From Streptomyces fungicidicus (GTDB lineage Bacteria > Actinomycetota > Actinomycetes > Streptomycetales > Streptomycetaceae), in the NCBI RefSeq assembly GCF_003665435.1, contig NZ_CP023407.1, positions 4,154,001 to 4,218,000 of the forward strand: a DNA stretch of 64,000 nt, read 5' to 3'. The notes beneath the pieces were generated by a model. It was not told the DNA's origin, did not search any database, and saw only the letters and a list, made by a program, of their open reading frames with translations. Below, piece by piece: positions 41,984-50,945 of this stretch (position 1 is its first letter; the number at the start of each line of letters is the position of its first letter). The translations under genes and the position numbers were made by a program.

Positions 41984-43231
41984 GTGTCCAAATCGCCGGT
42001 GAGAGCACAGGCCGAGGGGGCTGCGCGGGTGGGTGTACGTCGCGATTCCGCTGTGGGCGAACAGGGCTCCGATGGTGGTAGGAAAACGGCGAAGACGACG
42101 AAGAGGTCCCCGGTGAAGGAGAAGCCGACGGCAGGCGCGGGCGGCGCCGGCGAGGACAAGGGCGCCCCGGCGAAGAAGGCCCCCGCCGGCCCGGCGAAGG
42201 CGACCGCGGCCAGGAAGACGTCGCCGGAGAAGAAGACGTCGCCGGAGAAGAAGACACCGGCCGGCAAGAAGGCCGCGGCGGGCAAGAAGACCGCTCCGGC
42301 GGCGAAGAAGACCGCTCCGGCCGGGAAGAAGGCCCCGGCGAAGAAGACCGCCCCCGTCCGGAAGGCTCCCACCGCCAAGAAGCCGCTCGTCGCGCCCAAG
42401 AAGGCGACCGCTTCCGTCCGGGCCGCCCCGGCGAAGACCGTCGTCGGGCCGGCCGGGGACGAGTCGCGCACCGCGCTGGTCCGCCGCGCGCGCCGCATCA
42501 ACCGCGAGCTCGCCGAGGTCTTCCCGTACGCCCACCCGGAGCTGGACTTCGAGAACCCCTTCCAACTCGTCGTCGCCACCGTGCTCTCCGCGCAGACCAC
42601 CGACCTGCGCGTCAACCAGACGACCCCCGCCCTCTTCGCGAAGTACCCCACCCCCGAGGACCTGGCCGCCGCCAACCCCGAGGAGGTGGAGGAGATCCTG
42701 CGCCCCACCGGCTTCTTCCGCGCCAAGACCCGGTCGGTCATGGGGCTTTCGAAGGCGCTCGTGGAGGACTTCGGCGGCGAGGTCCCGGGCCGGCTCGAGG
42801 ACCTGGTCAAGCTGCCCGGCGTCGGCCGCAAGACCGCCTTCGTCGTGCTCGGCAACGCCTTCGGACGCCCCGGCATCACCGTGGACACGCACTTCCAGCG
42901 CCTGGTGCGCCGCTGGCGCTGGACCGGGGAGACCGACCCGGACAAGATCGAGGCGGCCGTCGGCGCGCTTTTCCCCAAGAGCGACTGGACCGACCTCTCG
43001 CACCACGTCATCTGGCACGGCCGCCGCATCTGCCACGCCCGCAAGCCCGCCTGCGGCGCCTGCCCCATCGCGCCGCTCTGCCCGGCGTACGGCGAGGGCG
43101 AGACGGACCCGGAGAAGGCGAAGAAGCTGTTGAAGTACGAGAAGGGCGGCCTCCCGGGACAGCGCCTCAAGCCCCCGCAGGCCTATCTGGACGCCGGCGG
43201 CCGGCCCGCCCCGCCGCTGGGGGCCGGATGA
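41984..43231 (+). CDS. nth: Endonuclease III with Lys/Ala/Pro-rich N-terminal tail
   Basis: 415 aa from a GTG at 41984, about 160-190 longer than typical Nth. Residues ~1-160 are Lys, Ala, Pro, Thr repeats (PAKK, AGKK, APKK) like a histone H1 or HU tail. From residue ~162 the DNA glycosylase/AP lyase is normal: helix-hairpin-helix KLPGVGRKTA near 275 with the catalytic Lys in GRK, the catalytic Asp in VDTHFQRL near 300, and the iron-sulfur cluster C-x6-C-x2-C-x5-C at about 349-365. It repairs oxidised pyrimidines. The tail probably increases non-specific DNA binding. The start is not firm; a later start would only shorten the tail. Confidence 0.9.
   Translation: MSKSPVRAQAEGAARVGVRRDSAVGEQGSDGGRKTAKTTKRSPVKEKPTAGAGGAGEDKGAPAKKAPAGPAKATAARKTSPEKKTSPEKKTPAGKKAAAGKKTAPAAKKTAPAGKKAPAKKTAPVRKAPTAKKPLVAPKKATASVRAAPAKTVVGPAGDESRTALVRRARRINRELAEVFPYAHPELDFENPFQLVVATVLSAQTTDLRVNQTTPALFAKYPTPEDLAAANPEEVEEILRPTGFFRAKTRSVMGLSKALVEDFGGEVPGRLEDLVKLPGVGRKTAFVVLGNAFGRPGITVDTHFQRLVRRWRWTGETDPDKIEAAVGALFPKSDWTDLSHHVIWHGRRICHARKPACGACPIAPLCPAYGEGETDPEKAKKLLKYEKGGLPGQRLKPPQAYLDAGGRPAPPLGAG
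42215..42250 (+). repeat. Two 18-bp tandem repeats in the nth tail
   Basis: Two perfect copies of an 18-mer (AAGACGTCGCCGGAGAAG) encode KTSPEK twice, followed by a partial third. They lie in the disordered basic tail and suggest length variation by slippage. Confidence 0.82.
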
Positions 43232-43322
43232 CGCGGCGGCACGCACGGCCGGGACCGGCGGAACGATCTCGGGGTGGCCGGGCGTTGAACCGCTGGGACG
43301 GGGCCGGACGACGGGGGCGGCG

Positions 43323-44018
43323 ATGACGTGGACGAGCGGTACCCGGGGCGGCCCGGTGACGGTCAGCAAGGAGGGGCTGCCCTCGTGGCTCGACCCGGTG
43401 GCCGACGCGGCGGAGACGGTCGCGCCGAGGCAGCTGAGCCGCTTCCTGCCTCCGGAGAACGGCACGGGGCGCCAGTCCGCCGTCCTCATCCTCTTCGGTG
43501 AGGGCGGGCGCGGCCCGGAGCTGCTTCTCATGGAGCGCGCGAGCTCACTGCGCTCGCACGCCGGACAGCCGGCCTTCCCCGGTGGCGCCCTCGACCCCGA
43601 GGACGGCGACCCGCAGGGCGAAGGGCCGCTGCGGGCCGCTCTCCGCGAGGCCGAGGAGGAGACCGGGCTCGACCCGTCGGGCGTCCAGCTGTTCGGCGTG
43701 CTGCCCAAGCTCTACATCCCGGTCAGCGGCTTCGTCGTCACCCCCGTGCTGGGCTGGTGGCGGGTGCCCACCCCGGTCGGCGTCGTCGACCCGAACGAGA
43801 CCGCGCGGGTGTTCACCGTCCCCGTGGCGGATCTCACCCACCCGGACAACCGTGCGACCACGGTCCATCCCAGCGGTCACCAGGGCCCGGCATTCCTGGT
43901 CGAATCGGCCCTCGTGTGGGGCTTCACCGCCGGGGTCATCGACCGGCTGCTGCACTTCGCGGGGTGGGAGCTGCCCTGGGACCGGGACAAGCGGGTCCCG
44001 CTGGACTGGCGGTCATGA
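43323..44018 (+). CDS. CoA-pyrophosphatase-type NUDIX hydrolase
   Basis: 231 aa. It has the CoA-class signature LLLMERASSLRSHAGQPAFPGG (the UPF0035 motif LLTxR(S/D)xLRxHxGxxxFPGG) joined to the Nudix box GGALDPEDGD...ALREAEEETGLDP. This group cleaves CoA to 4'-phosphopantetheine and 3',5'-ADP. The GQPAFPGG motif is intact. The gene lies between nth and a MarP-like protease, an order common in Actinobacteria. Confidence 0.9.
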   Translation: MTWTSGTRGGPVTVSKEGLPSWLDPVADAAETVAPRQLSRFLPPENGTGRQSAVLILFGEGGRGPELLLMERASSLRSHAGQPAFPGGALDPEDGDPQGEGPLRAALREAEEETGLDPSGVQLFGVLPKLYIPVSGFVVTPVLGWWRVPTPVGVVDPNETARVFTVPVADLTHPDNRATTVHPSGHQGPAFLVESALVWGFTAGVIDRLLHFAGWELPWDRDKRVPLDWRS

Positions 44019-44063
44019 CAGGGTGGGCGCCGTGCTGGGTAGGACGAGGCGAGGCTTGAAGCG

Positions 44064-45263
44064 GTGAACGTGCTGGACATCCTGTTGCTCGTCGCCGCCG
44101 TGTGGTTCGCGGTCGTCGGCTACCGCCAGGGCTTCGTCGTCGGCATCCTGTCGGTGATCGGCTTCCTGGGCGGCGGTCTCGTCGCCGTCTACGCGCTCCC
44201 CGTCATCTGGGACGCGATGACGGACAACTCCGAGGTCGGTACGGCGGCCGCGGTGGTCGCGGTCGTCGTCGTCATAGTCTGCGCCTCCGTGGGCCAGGCG
44301 CTGACCACCCACCTCGGCAACAAGCTGCGCCGCTACATCACCTGGTCCCCGGCCCGCGCGCTGGACGCCACCGGCGGCGCCCTGGTCAACGTCGTCGCGA
44401 TGCTGCTGGTCGCCTGGCTGATCGGCTCCGCCCTCGCGGGCACGACGCTGCCGACCCTCGGCAAGGAGGTCCGCGGCTCTAAGGTGCTGCTCGGGGTCTC
44501 ACGGGCGCTGCCGGGACAGGCGGACACCTGGTTCGCCGACTTCTCCTCGGTCCTCGCGCAGAACGGCTTCCCGCAGGTCTTCAGCCCCTTCTCCAACGAG
44601 CCCATCACGGACGTGCGGCCCCCCGACCCGGCCCTGGCGGGCAGCCCCGTCGCCCTGCGCGCGCAGCGCTCCATCGTCAAGGTGATGGGCACCGCCGCGA
44701 GCTGCGGCAAGGTGCTGGAGGGCACCGGATTCGTCTTCTCCGAACGCCGCGTCATGACCAACGCGCATGTCGTCGGCGGAGTCGACGAGCCGACCGTGCA
44801 GATAGGCGGCGAGGGCAGGAAGTACGACGCGACGGTCGTCCTCTACGACTGGAAGCGCGACATCGCCGTCCTCGACGTACCCGATCTGAAGGCGCCCGCG
44901 CTGCGGTTCACGAGCGAGGACGCGAGCAGCGGCGACAGCGCGATCGTCGCCGGCTTCCCGGAGAACGGGGCATACGACGTCCGCGCGGCGCGCCTGCGCG
45001 GACGCATCACCGCCAACGGGCCCGACATCTACCACCGCGGCACGGTCCGCCGCGACGTGTACTCGCTGTACGCGACGGTCCGTCAGGGCAACTCCGGCGG
45101 CCCGCTGCTCACCCCTCGCGGCGAGGTCTACGGCGTGGTCTTCGCGAAGTCCCTCGACGACGCCGACACGGGCTACGCGCTCACGGCGGACGAGATCCAG
45201 GAGGACATCGCCAGGGGCCGCAGCGCCAACCAGCAGGTGGACAGCGACAACTGCGCGCTCTAG
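44064..45263 (+). CDS. MarP-like periplasmic serine protease
   Basis: 399 aa. Four membrane helices at residues ~1-125 form a CvpA-like domain. An extracellular chymotrypsin-like domain follows with His in MTNAHVVGG near 234, Asp in WKRDIAVLD near 266 and Ser in RQGNSGGPLLTPR near 343. This is the layout of the actinobacterial MarP family, which controls cell wall stability and acid or oxidative resistance in mycobacteria. A pair of Cys (AASCGK and DNCAL at the C-terminus) could tie the domain with a disulfide, as in MarP. It begins 45 bp after the Nudix gene. Confidence 0.9.
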   Translation: MNVLDILLLVAAVWFAVVGYRQGFVVGILSVIGFLGGGLVAVYALPVIWDAMTDNSEVGTAAAVVAVVVVIVCASVGQALTTHLGNKLRRYITWSPARALDATGGALVNVVAMLLVAWLIGSALAGTTLPTLGKEVRGSKVLLGVSRALPGQADTWFADFSSVLAQNGFPQVFSPFSNEPITDVRPPDPALAGSPVALRAQRSIVKVMGTAASCGKVLEGTGFVFSERRVMTNAHVVGGVDEPTVQIGGEGRKYDATVVLYDWKRDIAVLDVPDLKAPALRFTSEDASSGDSAIVAGFPENGAYDVRAARLRGRITANGPDIYHRGTVRRDVYSLYATVRQGNSGGPLLTPRGEVYGVVFAKSLDDADTGYALTADEIQEDIARGRSANQQVDSDNCAL

Positions 45264-45608
45264 GACCCGTCCGGCAGATGCGGGACCTCGGTGCGTGGCG
45301 TCGTACGGAGGTGCGGGCCGTCAGCCGCGCGGGTGGCGCAGGCGGACGGAGACCCAGCGGGCCCGGCGGCGGAGGATACGCGGGATTCCCACCCTGAGGT
45401 CCGTACCTGCCATCTGTGGTGCACCGCCTCGCTGGTGGGAGCCCCTACCGGCCGCCGAGTGGCGGTCGCGGCCTGCGTCACTGTAGTCGTGCGTCCAGCC
45501 CATACCCGGACGTCTGCCCCCGCCCCAAGGTCGATAACCACCTCGGGCGTCCCCAATTGGCCTATGCGCGCGGCAATTGGCTGTTCGTCAGACAAGCGTG
45601 CGGCAGGC
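45264..45608. other. 345-bp interval after the protease gene
   Basis: The only candidate gene here is the 60-codon frame at 45321-45503. Several other frames stay open because of the base composition, but none looks coding. No terminator of note was recognised. Confidence 0.5.
45321..45503 (-). CDS. Possible small basic protein
   Basis: 60 aa, ATG at 45503. The frame ends in a strongly basic stretch (RVGIPRILRRRARWVSVRLRHPRG) with high wobble GC (CTC CGC CGC CGG GCC CGC TGG), which is the pattern of real Streptomyces coding sequence. The upstream leader GGGGCGGGGG is weak. I recall small proteins of this kind between the protease and hydrolase genes in streptomycetes but cannot confirm it. 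A competing frame in the same interval (TTG at 45595, 111 codons) is less convincing. Confidence 0.4.
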   Translation of the reverse strand: MGWTHDYSDAGRDRHSAAGRGSHQRGGAPQMAGTDLRVGIPRILRRRARWVSVRLRHPRG

Positions 45609-46559
45609 TCATCGATCGGGTTCCGGATCCTTCAGCCAATTGATCAGTTCTGTGGAGAACGCGACCGGATCCTCTTCGTGCGGGAAGTGCCCCAGCCCGT
45701 CGAACAGCCGCCAGCGGTACGGCGCTTCGACGTACTCCCCGGACCCCGCGGCACTGCGCGTACGGACGACCGGGTCCAGCGAGCCGTGCAGATGCAGCGT
45801 CGGCACCCGCACCGGCCGCTTCATCCTGCGGTTGAACTGGATGCCGTCCGGGCGGGCCAGGGACCGCACCATCCAGCGGTACGGCTCGATCGAGCAGTGC
45901 GCCGTGGACGGGATGCACATGGCCCGCCGGTAGTGCTCCAGCGCCTTCTCGTCCGGCAGGTGCGGCCCGGACCAGTCCCGGATGAGCTCGGCCACCAGCG
46001 CCCCGTCGTCCGCGGTGAGCCGGCGCTCCGGGATCCAGGGCCGCTGGAAACCCCAGATGTGGGACAGGGCGGCGGACTGCCGGGCGTCGGAGACCAGCGT
46101 CGAGCGCCAGCGCCGCGGATGCGGCATGGAGGCCACGGCCAGCCGCCGTACCAGCTTGGGGCGCATCGCCGCCGCCGTCCACGCCAGATAACCGCCCAGG
46201 TCGTGGCCGACCAGCGCGGCGTCCGGCTCACCGAGGGAGCGGATCACCCCGGTGATGTCCAGCGCGAGGTTGGCCGGGTCGTAGCCGCGCGGTGTGCGGT
46301 CGCTGCCGCCGACCCCCCTCAGGTCCATGGCCACGGCCCGGAAACCGGCGTCGGCGAGCGCCGTGAGCTGGTGCCGCCAGGTCCACCAGAACTGCGGGAA
46401 ACCGTGCAGCAGCAGCACCAGGGGGCCGTCGCCCAGCTCCGCGATGTGGAAACGGGCGCCGTTGGCGGCGACGTCGCGGTGGACCAGCCCGGCGCCGCCG
46501 GGGATGTCGAGGCGTACGACCGAGGCGGGTTGCGCCGGAGGGGTGGCGGGTTCCGTCAT
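45609..46559 (-). CDS. Alpha/beta hydrolase (epoxide hydrolase-like)
   Basis: 316 aa with the oxyanion motif HGFPQFWWTWRHQL (residues ~51-65), the nucleophile Asp in GHDLGGYLAW and a C-terminal His in GHFPHEEDP; the acid is probably Asp in HGSLDPVV. An Asp nucleophile and HGFP place it with epoxide hydrolases and haloalkane dehalogenases. The cap region has Tyr residues (EHYRRAMC, EPYRWM) consistent with epoxide ring activation. The gene overlaps the holin-like gene by 4 bp. Confidence 0.87.
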   Translation of the reverse strand: MTEPATPPAQPASVVRLDIPGGAGLVHRDVAANGARFHIAELGDGPLVLLLHGFPQFWWTWRHQLTALADAGFRAVAMDLRGVGGSDRTPRGYDPANLALDITGVIRSLGEPDAALVGHDLGGYLAWTAAAMRPKLVRRLAVASMPHPRRWRSTLVSDARQSAALSHIWGFQRPWIPERRLTADDGALVAELIRDWSGPHLPDEKALEHYRRAMCIPSTAHCSIEPYRWMVRSLARPDGIQFNRRMKRPVRVPTLHLHGSLDPVVRTRSAAGSGEYVEAPYRWRLFDGLGHFPHEEDPVAFSTELINWLKDPEPDR

Positions 46560-47044
46560 GAGGACGAGCGTGCCACAGCCTCGATGGCCTGGGGGACCCG
46601 GTCCTCGGGCAGCTCGGGGCGCGGGTGCGGCTTGGCCTTCTGCAGCACGCCCGCCGTCTCCTTCATCGAGGCGGCGACCTTCTGCGCGCCCCGGCCCTTC
46701 TTCGCCTTCTTCGCGAAGACGATGCCGATGAGCGCGAGGAACCCGGCGATCAGCACGTTCGCCGCGAAGGAGAGCAGGAAGCAGACCGCGAGGTTCCAGT
46801 GGCTCCAGGTGCGGATGCCGTAGGCCAGCGCGAAGTTCAGCATCGGCAGGGAGAACAGGAGCAGCACACCGGCCGCGGTGAACGCGCCGCCGCTGGTCGC
46901 TCCCCGCTTGACGTCCTGCTTGAGCTGCGCCTTCGCCAGCGCGATCTCGTCGTGCACCAGCGCCGACATGTCCGCCGTCGCCGAGGCGAACAGCTGGCCG
47001 ATGCTGCGTTCGGCGCCGACCGGGCTGCCGTCGGGTGCGCTCAT
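46556..47044 (-). CDS. Holin superfamily III-like membrane protein
   Basis: 162 aa. The N-terminus SIGQLFASATADMSALVHDEIALAKAQLKQDV is the conserved amphipathic stretch of the actinobacterial phage-holin-like family (Holin-X). Two helices follow (about 56-78 and 88-110) and then a Lys-rich tail. These proteins are widespread in non-phage contexts; function in envelope homeostasis is guessed, not known. The gene is translationally coupled to the hydrolase downstream and follows nhaA by 130 bp. Confidence 0.83.
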   Translation of the reverse strand: MSAPDGSPVGAERSIGQLFASATADMSALVHDEIALAKAQLKQDVKRGATSGGAFTAAGVLLLFSLPMLNFALAYGIRTWSHWNLAVCFLLSFAANVLIAGFLALIGIVFAKKAKKGRGAQKVAASMKETAGVLQKAKPHPRPELPEDRVPQAIEAVARSSS

Positions 47045-47173
47045 CGCGGTCTCCCTCTTCTGCGTACGTTCTGCGTTCCTGCGCGTACGGTTCAGTGTGC
47101 CGTCCGACGGTGCGTGTCCGGCGGTCGGCGCGTCGGTCTGTCGCGCCGCCGTCTTTTGTACCGTCTCGTCAGA

Positions 47174-48610
47174 TCATGCCGGACCGTCGTGCTCCTCGCC
47201 TGCCCCGCCCGGCACTTCGGCAAGCGCGTCCCGTTCGGCCGCCTTCTCCCGGGCCAGCCGCCGGTGCTCGGACGCCTTCCGTTCGTGGATCTCCGCCATG
47301 CGCAGGTGGTACTCCGGGTCGTCCTGCTCGTAGACGTCCGGTATGCCGCTGTGGTCCTCGTCGAGCTCCTCCGCGTCCGTCAGCCTCCGGTACTTGGCAT
47401 TGCGCACCTTCAGCAGGACGGTCGCGACGGCGGTGGCTATCAGCGAGCCGGCCAGCACGGCCGCCTTGACGCTGTCCGTCATCACCGCGTCGCCCTCGAA
47501 GGCCAGCTCCCCGATGAGCAAAGAGACGGTGAAGCCGATGCCGGCGAGGGTCGCCACCGCGAACACGTCCGCCCAGGCCAGGTCGTCACTGAGCGAGGCA
47601 CGGGTGAAGCGAGCCGTCAGCCACGTACCGCCGAAGATGCCGAACGTCTTGCCGATCACAAGGCCGAGCACCACGCCGAGCGTCTCGGGCTGCGTGAACA
47701 CCTTCGCGAGGGCGTCGCCGGAGACCGCCACACCGGCGCTGAACAGGGCGAACATCGGGACGGCGAGGCCCGCCGAGAGCGGCCGGACGAGGTGCTCGAT
47801 GTGCTCGCCGGGGGAGTGCTCCTCGCCCTCGTGGCGGTGGCATCGCAGCATCAGGCCCATCGCGACCCCGGCGATGGTGGCGTGGACGCCGCTGTTGTAC
47901 ATCAGTCCCCACACGACCAGCGCCAGCGGCACGTACACGTACCAGCCCCGTACGCCCTTGCGCAGCAGCAGCCAGAACAGGGCGAGGCCCGCGACCGCGC
48001 CGCCGAGCGCCGCGAAGTTCAGGCTCTCGGTGAAGAAGACGGCGATGATCAGGATGGCGAACAGGTCGTCGACGACGGCGAGGGTGAGCAGGAAGGCCCG
48101 CAGCGCGCTCGGCAGGGAGGTGCCGATGACGGCGAGCACGGCGAGCGCGAAGGCGATGTCCGTGGCGGTGGGCACGGCCCAGCCCGCCAGGGAGCCGCCG
48201 CCGACGCCGCTGGTGAGCGTGTAGACCAGGGCCGGTACGGCCATGCCGCACAGGGCGGCGACGACGGGGAGCGCGGCGGCCTTGGGGTCGCGCAGGTCCC
48301 CGGCGACGAGCTCGCGCTTGAGCTCGATCCCCGCGACGAAGAAGAAGACGGCGAGCAGGCCGTCGGCGGCCCAGTGCGCCACGGACAGGTCCAGGCCGAG
48401 GGCTCCGGGGCCGAAGTGGAAGTCGCTGACGCTCTCGTAGCCGCCGCGCAGTGCGGGTATGTTCGCCCAGACCAGCGCCGCGACGGCGGCGAGGAGCAGC
48501 AGCACCCCGCCGACGGTCTCGGTGCGCAGCGCGTCCGCGACGTAGGTCCGCTCGGGCAGGGAGAGACGTCCGAAGGCCTTGCGGGGGCTGGGGGTGCGGG
48601 GCGCGTTCAC
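47174..48610 (-). CDS. nhaA: Na+/H+ antiporter NhaA
   Basis: 478 aa from a GTG at 48610. The NhaA core is complete: GIELKRELVAGDLRDPKAAALPVVAALCGM, PTATDIAFALAVL with the Asp corresponding to D133, and LAVVDDLFAILIIA with the ion-binding Asp pair (D163/D164 in E. coli). About 12 helices. The last ~70 residues are a charged cytoplasmic tail (RKASEHRRLAREKAAERDA). It exchanges sodium for protons at the membrane. An upstream AT-rich stretch (48680-48705) may hold its promoter. Confidence 0.92.
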   Translation of the reverse strand: MNAPRTPSPRKAFGRLSLPERTYVADALRTETVGGVLLLLAAVAALVWANIPALRGGYESVSDFHFGPGALGLDLSVAHWAADGLLAVFFFVAGIELKRELVAGDLRDPKAAALPVVAALCGMAVPALVYTLTSGVGGGSLAGWAVPTATDIAFALAVLAVIGTSLPSALRAFLLTLAVVDDLFAILIIAVFFTESLNFAALGGAVAGLALFWLLLRKGVRGWYVYVPLALVVWGLMYNSGVHATIAGVAMGLMLRCHRHEGEEHSPGEHIEHLVRPLSAGLAVPMFALFSAGVAVSGDALAKVFTQPETLGVVLGLVIGKTFGIFGGTWLTARFTRASLSDDLAWADVFAVATLAGIGFTVSLLIGELAFEGDAVMTDSVKAAVLAGSLIATAVATVLLKVRNAKYRRLTDAEELDEDHSGIPDVYEQDDPEYHLRMAEIHERKASEHRRLAREKAAERDALAEVPGGAGEEHDGPA

Positions 48611-48729
48611 GGGAGGTTCCTCTGATCGGGGGCAGCACGAAACGTGTGCCGACCAGACTTCCCGGCGCTCCATGAGACAGCTTTTTGCTTAGTTTAGCTA
48701 ACGTGCTCCTCCGTCGCACCAGGAGCACC

Positions 48730-48765
48730 GGGGGCACCCGGCGCGTGAGCGCGCCGGGTGCCCCC
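48730..48765 (-). terminator. 16-bp hairpin between acs and nhaA
   Basis: Perfect 16-bp stem (48730-48745 with 48750-48765), TGAG loop. It is 28 bp beyond the acs stop, so it terminates acs before the nhaA promoter. Confidence 0.85.
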
Positions 48766-48792
48766 GTACAGCCTTGACCGGGCGGTGCCGGC

Positions 48793-50748
<1,956 letters not shown>

Positions 50749-50945
50749 GGCATCTGCCTTTCCCAGGGTGTCCGTTGTGTCCCAGGCCACAGCTCATCAG
50801 ACCCGGGGGTGCGCTGACAAGGTCCGACGGGAAATTGGTTTAGACCTGTCGGGTGGAGTGGCGCGGTGTGCGACACCTCTTCCCACGGGGCCCGGCGCGA
50901 GCCGGTTCAAGGTGTGTAACGCCTCTCACACCCGGACGGGTCAAC

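Noticed and set aside
45260..45595. A 111-codon minus-strand frame between the protease and hydrolase genes
   Set aside because: It overlaps the protease stop, and its codon use is poorer than that of the 60-codon frame in the same interval.
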